Assembly (NCBI GenBank): GCA_021162505.1
Contig: JAGGYO010000287.1
Span: 1 to 11,986, forward strand
Direction: 5' to 3'
DNA length: 11,986 nt
Origin: a bacterium
GTDB lineage: Bacteria > AUK180
The notes beneath the pieces were generated by a model. That model did not search any database. It worked only from the letters and a program-made list of their open reading frames with translations, and was not told the origin of the DNA. A program made the translations under genes and the position numbers. This document shows positions 8,601 to 11,986 of this stretch, one piece after another (the first letter of the stretch is position 1; each line of letters opens with the position of its first letter).

Positions 8601-10895
8601 ATCATCTCCCGGTGAGGTCCATGTTAAATTAACAGAACCAATAGCTGTACCGGTAACTGCATTTAAATTTGAAATTGCAGCCGGGGCTGTGGTATCAGAG
8701 GGCTGTCCGTAGCTTGTGATCTCAAGTTTCCAGGTATTTAATTGACCTGTATCCTGAGAAGCACTGTCAGATACAAAAACCTTCCATGTACCCGAACCGT
8801 TTTCACCGATCAAGTCGCTTAATTTTCCGGGACCTGATTCTGCTGTATTGGTATCATACCATGTTTGGATATTATCTGTTGAACCGCCTCCCCTATTATG
8901 TAATGTTACTTCTGTTCCGGTTGGCGAAATTACCTTAACAATGAGATCCCCGACATAGGTATGTGTAATATCAATATAGACATTCACCTCTGAAATAGTA
9001 CCTACATTTGAAAGATCCAATGTGCTATTTACACCGGTCGTACTGTTATCCGGAATTGATTTCGGGATATCAGAGCTTGTAAATGTATTTGTGGAAGGTG
9101 TTCCTACGATCAATTGAAAATTTACATTTTTTGAATAGCTCCCGTCACCGGAAACATTCAGTGTAAAATTAACTATATGACCGGCAGGACAACCACCATT
9201 AACACTAATCGAATAGTATGGTGAATTACATGTTCCCGTTGAATTATGGTCAATATCGGAAAAGCTTGCAGAGCTGTCATTTATTGTAATATATGGGTCC
9301 GATGTTGAAAGGGTAGCTGAAATTCCCGTTGCTTTTCCACCGGAATTTTTTAAAGTTAAACGCAGATAAGCCTGCTCTCCGGGGTCGGCATAGTGATCAT
9401 TATCACCTGACGCGTCATCAATATATTTAGAATTATATGCAATATCCGGAGTAGCACTTCCGCCCAATAATTGGTATGCTGCATAAACATCAATGATACC
9501 TCTACCGTAATTATTATCCTCTTCTCTTTGATCATATCCGTATGTAGAGGTATTATAAAGAGCATTCTTTATTTCTGTAACGGAGGCACTTGGTTTTGCT
9601 TGTTTCAATAGTGCTCCTGCACCTGTAACATGCGGACATGCCATTGATGTTCCATCACCATATTTATACCCGGAATTCGTTGACCCGTCAACCGACCATA
9701 TCTGAACACCCGGTGCTGAAACCTCCGGTTTTATGGTAGTACCGCTTCCACATGTTGAGGGACCTCTTGAGGAAAAATTAGCAATATTTCTTGATGAATC
9801 TGTCGCGCCAACTGCAAAAGCATTTATAGAATTGGTAATCCGACTTGCGGGAGAGCCAATGGTCTTTGATCCTGGTCCTGAATTTCCTGCGGAAAAGAAC
9901 AGGACACAGCCTGCTGCTTCAACATTGTCCATATATGAATAATATCCACTATTACACACGCCTTGACCTGTAGAAGTCGTTGCACCCCATGAGTTATTGC
10001 AAACATTCGGAACATCATCTACGGTTGAAGAATTTCCGTCAGGATCTGCTAACCATTGAAAACATTTTACCGTATTTGCTTCAGAAGCGCTGCCATCATA
10101 ATTGAACATTCTTCCGGCAACCCATTTTGCTCCGGGAGCAACACCGTATTTAACACCTCCGGATACATCCTCACCAACTATTGTTCCCATAGTATGCGAA
10201 CCATGTTGCCATGAATTTGTACCCCCGTCAACAGGGATATCACCCCCGTCCCAGGGATCGAACCAGCATTGAGAATGCGGTTTGGAATTACCGAGCCATT
10301 TATCTTTAAGATCCTTGTGATTATAATTTACACCCGTATCAATATTAGCAACGACAATGCCTGTACCATCAATATCTAATTCCCATAATTTTTCGGCGTT
10401 TATCTGGTTTACCCCGAAATACTTTACTTCTCCTTTTGTTCTGGGCTGATTTGAAAATTCATCTTGCGGAATATAGAAAAAGAGCGGAGAGCGGATCAAT
10501 CCGATATCATCTCTTTTTGCAAGCTGCAATATAACATTTTTCTTTGCAGTAAGCGTTATTCCGTTAAAGATCCAAAATTTTGTATATTTATAAACATTAT
10601 TGTTAATATTTTCATTATTAAGGTATTGAAGTAAAGCACCTTGGGAATTCAAGGCAGTATTTCGTAATGTATCTACAACGCTTTTATGTATCTCTCCTCG
10701 GCTTGCACCAGCCCGTGACAGATTCTCTGAAATACTTCTTGCATCAACCTGGGTCTTCATATAAACGACCACATCAATGTACTGATCACTTGATATATTG
10801 TTCAGAGTAATTTGTAAATTACTTTCTATTTCCCCTGCAAATGTAATGACTGCTAATAATAATATAAAGACAGTTAGAAACAGACTCTTTCTCAT
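2622..10895 (-). CDS. Giant secreted subtilisin-like (S8) protease with P-domains, Fn3, amidotransferase-like modules, beta-propeller and sorting domain
   Basis: This 2757-residue (about 300 kDa) serine endopeptidase is probably secreted or held at the cell surface. Order: signal peptide 1-20 (MRKSLFL..., cleavage after Ala20); S8 prodomain 30-140; catalytic domain 176-470 of bacillopeptidase-F-like type, with Asp186 (IDTG), His231 (HGSH), oxyanion Asn338 (SAGNSG) and Ser417 (GTSMACPH) all present; CARDB-like 482-598; P-domain 601-728; Fn3 735-845; ThuA/amidotransferase-like 849-1056; Fn3 1063-1174; P-domain 1178-1306; Fn3 1312-1420; amidotransferase-like 1429-1646; Fn3 1650-1795 with an insertion; CARDB-like 1798-1920; amidotransferase-like 1922-2142; about six TolB/PD40-like WSxDG blades 2161-2480; beta-rich domain 2500-2625; FlgD/T9SS-like C-terminus from PNPF (2641) to the last residues, including ASGIY. 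The start is well supported: GGAGG sits 5 bases before the ATG. Typical subtilisins have 300-700 residues. Substrate unknown. There is no frameshift. Confidence 0.95.
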   Translation of the reverse strand: MRKSLFLTVFILLLAVITFAGEIESNLQITLNNISSDQYIDVVVYMKTQVDARSISENLSRAGASRGEIHKSVVDTLRNTALNSQGALLQYLNNENINNNVYKYTKFWIFNGITLTAKKNVILQLAKRDDIGLIRSPLFFYIPQDEFSNQPRTKGEVKYFGVNQINAEKLWELDIDGTGIVVANIDTGVNYNHKDLKDKWLGNSKPHSQCWFDPWDGGDIPVDGGTNSWQHGSHTMGTIVGEDVSGGVKYGVAPGAKWVAGRMFNYDGSASEANTVKCFQWLADPDGNSSTVDDVPNVCNNSWGATTSTGQGVCNSGYYSYMDNVEAAGCVLFFSAGNSGPGSKTIGSPASRITNSINAFAVGATDSSRNIANFSSRGPSTCGSGTTIKPEVSAPGVQIWSVDGSTNSGYKYGDGTSMACPHVTGAGALLKQAKPSASVTEIKNALYNTSTYGYDQREEDNNYGRGIIDVYAAYQLLGGSATPDIAYNSKYIDDASGDNDHYADPGEQAYLRLTLKNSGGKATGISATLSTSDPYITINDSSASFSDIDHNSTGTCNSPYYSISVNGGCPAGHIVNFTLNVSGDGSYSKNVNFQLIVGTPSTNTFTSSDIPKSIPDNSTTGVNSTLDLSNVGTISEVNVYIDITHTYVGDLIVKVISPTGTEVTLHNRGGGSTDNIQTWYDTNTAESGPGKLSDLIGENGSGTWKVFVSDSASQDTGQLNTWKLEITSYGQPSDTTAPAAISNLNAVTGTAIGSVNLTWTSPGDDGAAGQAAKYTIKYNTVNITTLNWSSSPEFSNNMIPKTAGASESITIIGLTGGQNYYFAVKTQDEVPNTSNLSNIPSAIAKAAAETLLVDDDNGATLENYYDIDLSTNGYPHDLWNVKSSGSPDADKLKQYKTVIWFTGADYQTTLTSTDETNLKAYLNNGGHLFFISEDYFYDLTGGTSGNITQDFAKNYLKVDSVTNDIGDTYETTASGVSGDPISNGLNLTLSSTSPITNYADSITTSSGNVIFNNSKPQPCGLRYDNGNYRVVFLAIPYVNISANRAYLMGQVMSWLNNGGGASDTTAPADINNLSASAGTQSGVINLSWTSPGDDGNTGTADSYEIKYNTVNITTSNWASSTAISNPPSPKSAGGSESISLSGFTAGTKYYFAIKTKDEVPNISGLSNIQSATAPGTTNELNYTSADTPKNIPDNNTTGIQTTIHISENYTITSVKVYVDIKHTYDGDLLVKLTSPSGKSITLHSRNGGSTDNILGWYPDDISVSGPGSLADLVGTASQGDWILHLDDNYAQDTGRIDSWKLKIEYSGGGVSDEVPPAKINDLSVTKLSSDSVKLLWTSPGDDGSSGTAANYTVKYSNSSIYGTNWTSSSNVTGEPTPATAGTSQEMTINGLISGNTYYFAIRSEDEVPNLSDVSNNAIIYLGEPPSNPTNILLVDDDNGATVETYYKSALDSSGYVYDNWVVSSQGSPSSSTLENYKVVVWFTGEDYQTTLTSTDETNLKAYLNNGGHLFLCSQDYLYQLTGGTNGAVTNDFVNNYLKVSTVKNDVSYKDKEYGLSNDPISDSVVVAINASSPVTNYTDSLTLSAGTDVFAVTSDGGSTWEASGVYFSNATYKVIFLAYPFENIIDEGDTPETKHGLMDRIVQWLGAGPASPTNLMVVDPNDNGLLNVSWNTVSDPNILGYKVYYEPIDGSTTYSFNSIKTKSSSNFTKRRSENILKINTLNKITAKSPSHYRIYSSSDGNFYDQLPESPVDVGSNSQIQLRNLINGQKYKVWVKSYGSGNDGGNSSEKDGVPTVGKNHFDFTCAIDDSQAIGGVVNGQLDPGEQNVKINIALINLGTEAANNVTAQLQKFYSSDTYFSVISNSTTFNDISSNGGTALSQTAFTVSVSPDCPIGHITSFQMNSQASNDFSTKFYFDTFIGQPQVLLVRDDDWDYLVSDETKVENALKDAGITYAKWDSLLYGSPTFTAGDLSNMNLAPYEAIVWFTGMSYDGTLTPYDEENLKNYLNGGGNLLLSSQDYLWDRGQSSAFASNYLHVSGYYEDEGSNQQTGVWDDPITDGVVVDLSYPYTDYSDGLVPLSDSQGIFTNNNGHFGGIRYPKDGEHSDYRVIFLGFPFEAIVDNPSYIGCTKEELMQRMTRWLTGFDYDDTIGNSGDMVLFPEWSNDGQNIAYIYRYNNGISHIRVSSRVIGNSVPITIEVSNDLDNVSHVSQLSWTYDDQYILFSKKTVDNHLRIYKIKADGSEAGSSVVYQPVNAAVLGSYLDPDYSDGAFQGDGKSRIVCSAGGDIWTYEPDNHSDPNSNMLRITALSDPNTTYAVIDKLYEPKWSEDGNMITLVLRWADNSSYPGDGDIYVVNNVQNIINKSRQAINSWSDGDLYVVSESTAPEWSPSFSMDNNMVSYAVDYNNTFNNVSFWSNPDTVFSNCDFDAHKKNSLGSGSASLIEARSFNEGLIKWAPAGGDIFTYITRTTDGAYHLSTFNDSSIGGFTQKKFKSTEPIYTLNDNSGTFIKIPTDLFSQYSGDLKITVPSYIPQANDSILPIGEFRNFSINGTLPNIGEKDINITIPFIRAEVRNIKNLKGLSLYYRNKELQVWEKVESMLTTHNNRNGFISANVDKFGTYGIFNDGKWVPTSFTGLERTRCLPNPFIPNDDKDNTGNLAGGIVFDQLPDDLTNVDIYSISGEKVAHWSQTDEGKVIVYKDSLEGYGYISVYYPSINSSGGVVRWIVKNDQYKNIASGIYIAVFKDGSGNTKIKKVAVIR
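2625..2984 (-). other. C-terminal FlgD/T9SS-like sorting domain of the protease
   Basis: Residues 2638-2757 carry the RCLPNPFIPND opening, a DIYSISGEKV strand and the ASGIYIAVF...KKVAVIR ending. This layout is shared by FlgD-like Ig domains and type IX secretion C-terminal domains. It implies export across or anchoring at an outer membrane. The true route depends on whether the genome has a type IX system, which the window does not show. Confidence 0.7.
3456..4448 (-). other. Six-bladed TolB/PD40-like beta-propeller of the protease
   Basis: Residues about 2150-2480 repeat a WSxDG-like turn followed by a beta strand: Trp2161 (WSNDG), Trp2213 (WTYDD), a weaker turn near 2264 (DYSDG), Trp2325 (WSEDG), Trp2386 (WSPSF) and Trp2453 (WAPAG). 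Such propellers usually bind ligands or partner proteins. The blade count is by eye. Confidence 0.65.
4470..5132 (-). repeat. Amidotransferase-like module, copy 3
   Basis: Residues 1922-2142 open with VLLVRDDDW and carry IVWFTGMSYDGTLT, NYLNGGG, LLLSSQDYLW and later VIFLGFPFEAI. It is the most diverged of the three copies and follows the second CARDB-like module rather than a P-domain/Fn3 pair. The position of a class I amidotransferase nucleophile is Ser2015, not Cys. Confidence 0.75.
5958..6611 (-). repeat. Amidotransferase-like module, copy 2
   Basis: Residues 1429-1646 open with NILLVDDDNGAT and carry VVWFTGEDYQTTLT, NNGGHLFLCSQDYLY and VIFLAYPFENI. Residues 1486-1510 are identical to 905-929 of copy 1. 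The nucleophile-like position is Cys1512, the only one of the three copies with a cysteine there. Confidence 0.8.
6978..7364 (-). repeat. P-domain (proprotein-convertase type), copy 2
   Basis: Residues 1178-1306: TPKNIPDNNTTGI, HTYDGDLLVKLTSPSGK, LHSRNGGSTDNI, GPGSLADLVG and QDTGRIDSWKLKIEY. All the hallmark strands of the kexin/furin P-domain are present. It lies about 700 residues downstream of the catalytic domain, so unlike copy 1 it is unlikely to fold against it. Confidence 0.85.
7728..8351 (-). repeat. Amidotransferase-like module, copy 1
   Basis: Residues 849-1056 open with TLLVDDDNGAT and carry VIWFTGADYQTTLT, NNGGHLFFISEDYFY and VVFLAIPYVNI. The fold suggested by the LLVDDD strand, the WFTG strand and the NGG turn is the Rossmann-like class I amidotransferase/ThuA type. 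Ile931 sits where a nucleophile would be, so it is probably not an enzyme. Confidence 0.75.
8712..9095 (-). repeat. P-domain (proprotein-convertase type), copy 1
   Basis: Residues 601-728: IPKSIPDNSTTGV, HTYVGDLIVKVISPTGT, LHNRGGGSTDNI, GPGKLSDLIG and QDTGQLNTWKLEI. In kexin-type proteases this domain packs on the catalytic domain and stabilises it. Here a CARDB-like module of about 120 residues lies between the two. Confidence 0.85.
9486..10370 (-). other. S8 subtilisin catalytic domain
   Basis: The codons for Asp186 (10338-10340), His231 (10203-10205), Asn338 (9882-9884) and Ser417 (9645-9647) were checked directly on the minus strand. Surrounding motifs are VVANIDTGVN, SWQHGSHTMG, FFSAGNSGPG and GDGTSMACPH. 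The prodomain upstream (DVVVYMKTQ, ALLQYL, FWIFNGI) matches the bacillopeptidase F type of inhibitor/chaperone propeptide. Confidence 0.95.
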
Positions 10896-10900
10896 ACATT

Positions 10901-10905
10901 CCTCC
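10901..10905 (-). promoter_or_regulatory. Ribosome binding site of the protease gene
   Basis: GGAGG on the minus strand lies 5 bases before the ATG at 10893-10895. A second, out-of-frame ATG (10897-10899) is only one base from the GGAGG and too close to be used. This fixes the start of the protease. Confidence 0.85.
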
Positions 10906-10957
10906 CTATTCTATTTGATTAAGTTATTGGGTGCTCCCTCATAAAAAATCATCATCT

Positions 10958-10969
10958 TACAATATTGTA
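10958..10969. promoter_or_regulatory. Palindrome TACAATATTGTA over the -10 box, possible operator
   Basis: This is a perfect 12-bp palindrome. Its TACAAT half is also the -10 box of the protease promoter. A related dyad, ATTGTTACAAT, lies 38 bp further upstream at 11008-11018, built from the same ACAAT/ATTGT half-sites in the opposite order. In an AT-rich region this may be chance. Confidence 0.35.
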
Positions 10970-10991
10970 GCACTTTTTCGAAATTTGTCAA
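10964..10991 (-). promoter_or_regulatory. Sigma70-type promoter of the protease gene
   Basis: On the minus strand, TTGACA (10986-10991) is followed after 16 bp by TACAAT (10964-10969). Transcription would begin near 10957, giving a leader of about 60 nt to the ATG at 10895. No riboswitch-like structure is evident in the leader. Confidence 0.7.
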
Positions 10992-11063
10992 GTTTTTATC
11001 TGGAATTATTGTTACAATATGAAATTGAAAAGGAGAGAAAAGTTTGAATCATTAAAAAATTAA

Positions 11064-11924
11064 TTAGAAACCGGGAGCATCTTTGATCTCGTCTTCTGTT
11101 AATACCGTTTCACTACACCCCACTTCTCTTTTAATCAGTTTCTTGTTTACATGTACAACCAAACCTACTGGAAATGGGCCACACTTTTTCTTCATTTTAA
11201 TTGTTCCCATTTGATAGGTTGAGTTCCGGTCAACGATAATACCTGGTTGCAAATAAGTTTGATGGCTAACATAAAATATTTCTACTGAATAAACATTCAC
11301 GGGAATACCGGAAAAAACGAAATCACCATTTTCATCTGTTTGTGCAACCAATGCCAATTCAACCACAACAACCCTTGCATTGATAAGCGGTTTTCCGGTA
11401 TTTTTATCAACAACTTTCCCTTTAATAATTCCCGTATTTTTATTTATTCTTTGAACACCTGGAACAGTTGTAGCTATTCTATTGATCAAAAGCGGCCCGT
11501 CTTTAATTTCGCTATCACTTATTTCTGCTTTAATAATACCAACCACCCTTTTGATCAGTTTCTTTTTCGCAAAAACACAAGGTATTACTCCCGTATCAGT
11601 CCTTTTCTTCATTTTAATCGTTCCTAATTGATAGGCAGAGTTCCTTCCAACAGCAATGCCAGTTTGTAAATGGTCGTGGTATCCAACATAACTTATTTCT
11701 ACTGAATAAACTCTAAGAGGAATACAATTTAATATAAATGACCCATCTTCTTGTGACTTCGTTACCATGCCCAATTCCACTATAATAATTTTAGCATTTA
11801 CAAGCGGTTTTTGGGTATCCTCATCAACAATCCTTCCCTTAATAATGCCCGTATTATCAGCAAATATTTGAATACTGAAAAAAAATAAAATGAGAACTAA
11901 TGAAAGAAGTATATATTTTTTCAT
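11064..11924 (-). CDS. Secreted protein of two tandem CarboxypepD-regulatory/TonB-plug-start units, no barrel
   Basis: This 286-residue exported protein has a signal peptide at 1-22 (MKKYILL..., cleavage after Ala22). Two units of 139-residue period follow, starting NTGIIKG at 24 and 163. Each is a carboxypeptidase-regulatory-like beta-sandwich (KPLVNAKIIIVE; EDGSFILNCIP; YSVEISYVGY) of the kind that heads TonB-dependent receptors, ending in a KKLIKR...SDSEIKDGP stretch that matches the start of a receptor plug domain (unit 1 at 120-144, unit 2 at 260-284). Unit 1 continues a little (INRIATTVPGVQRI); unit 2 stops at EIKDAPGF. There is no plug body or barrel, so it cannot be a transporter on its own. 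It may be a surface or periplasmic scaffold, or a decayed receptor. The start is supported by AGAGG 5 bases upstream. It lies 168 bp from the protease, same strand, with its own promoter. Confidence 0.85.
   Translation of the reverse strand: MKKYILLSLVLILFFFSIQIFADNTGIIKGRIVDEDTQKPLVNAKIIIVELGMVTKSQEDGSFILNCIPLRVYSVEISYVGYHDHLQTGIAVGRNSAYQLGTIKMKKRTDTGVIPCVFAKKKLIKRVVGIIKAEISDSEIKDGPLLINRIATTVPGVQRINKNTGIIKGKVVDKNTGKPLINARVVVVELALVAQTDENGDFVFSGIPVNVYSVEIFYVSHQTYLQPGIIVDRNSTYQMGTIKMKKKCGPFPVGLVVHVNKKLIKREVGCSETVLTEDEIKDAPGF
11084..11855 (-). repeat. Tandem duplication inside the TonB-head-like gene, period 417 bp
   Basis: Both copies keep recognisable DNA identity: AATAATKCCCGTATT at 11424 and 11841, and TATTTCTACTGAATAAAC near 11279 and 11694. 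The spacing at the first pair is exactly 417 bp, or 139 codons. High DNA similarity together with in-frame spacing shows duplication of a whole domain unit rather than convergence. Confidence 0.8.
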
Positions 11925-11929
11925 CCAAA

Positions 11930-11934
11930 CCTCT
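11930..11934 (-). promoter_or_regulatory. Ribosome binding site at the very start of the mRNA
   Basis: AGAGG on the minus strand sits 5 bases before the ATG at 11922-11924. The promoter places transcription start at about 11934-11935, so the Shine-Dalgarno would be the first bases of the transcript. Confidence 0.7.
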
Positions 11935-11940
11935 TACTTC

Positions 11941-11969
11941 ATTATAATAAAAAATACTTTTTTTGTCAA
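11941..11969 (-). promoter_or_regulatory. Perfect consensus sigma70 promoter of the TonB-head-like gene
   Basis: TTGACA (11964-11969) and TATAAT (11941-11946) on the minus strand are separated by exactly 17 bp. All twelve hexamer bases and the spacing match consensus. A small dyad, TTGTC-AAC-GACAA (11963-11975), overlaps the -35 box. A further TATAAT (11980-11985) lies upstream at the window edge. Confidence 0.85.
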
Positions 11970-11986
11970 CGACAATTGAATTATAC

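Noticed and set aside
9356..10018. Short open frames on both strands inside the protease gene
   Set aside because: They lie within the well-supported protease coding sequence, have no motifs and fit as antisense or off-frame shadows.
10930..10939. GGGTGCTCCC as a leader hairpin or riboswitch core before the protease
   Set aside because: It gives only three G-C pairs with a four-base loop and no supporting structure around it.
11019..11063. 14-codon plus-strand frame MKLKRREKFESLKN between the two minus-strand genes
   Set aside because: It is too short, lacks a ribosome binding site and faces against both neighbours; it is probably chance.
11041..11063. AT-only ATTAA/TTAAT stem after the TonB-head-like gene as a terminator
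   Set aside because: It gives five A-T pairs only, too weak to terminate.

Overview
This AT-rich window looks like chromosome from a low-GC, Gram-negative-type bacterium, probably an uncultivated lineage with Bacteroidetes/FCB- or PVC-like secretion habits. The grounds are a very long secreted protease ending in a FlgD-like/type-IX-like sorting domain, a secreted protein made of the N-terminal segment of a TonB-dependent receptor, repeated WTSPGDDG-type fibronectin III domains, and an intergenic region full of short hairpin repeats. The phylum cannot be fixed from the sequence alone.

Layout. (1) 1-1682, plus strand: the 3' part of a type IV (MsbA/BmrA-like) ABC exporter gene; its extreme 5' end lies outside the window. 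(2) 1683-2621: about 940 bp without a credible gene. It separates two convergent genes and holds a purine-rich tract, three CCTGGCTC repeats, at least five hairpin repeats (three sharing one 3' tail), a 159-bp segment bounded by 11-bp inverted repeats, and a GTTCAA tandem array. (3) 10895-2622, minus strand: one 2757-residue secreted subtilisin-like (S8) protease with a complete Asp/His/Asn/Ser set, followed by two P-domains, four Fn3 domains, three ThuA/glutamine-amidotransferase-like modules, two CARDB-like modules, a roughly six-bladed beta-propeller and a C-terminal sorting domain. A sigma70-like promoter lies upstream, with a palindrome over its -10 box. (4) 11924-11064, minus strand: a 286-residue secreted protein made of two tandem 139-residue units, each a CarboxypepD-regulatory-like domain plus the first residues of a TonB plug, with no barrel. 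It has a perfect consensus sigma70 promoter and a very short leader.

The two minus-strand genes face the same way, but each has its own promoter and 168 bp lie between them, so they are probably separate transcription units for exported or cell-surface proteins. No phage, CRISPR, toxin-antitoxin or biosynthetic cluster is visible. The points most worth a second look are the duplicated [P-domain/Fn3/amidotransferase-like] block inside the protease, which is under clear purifying selection; the barrel-less duplicated TonB-receptor head; and the mosaic of hairpin repeats between the convergent genes.
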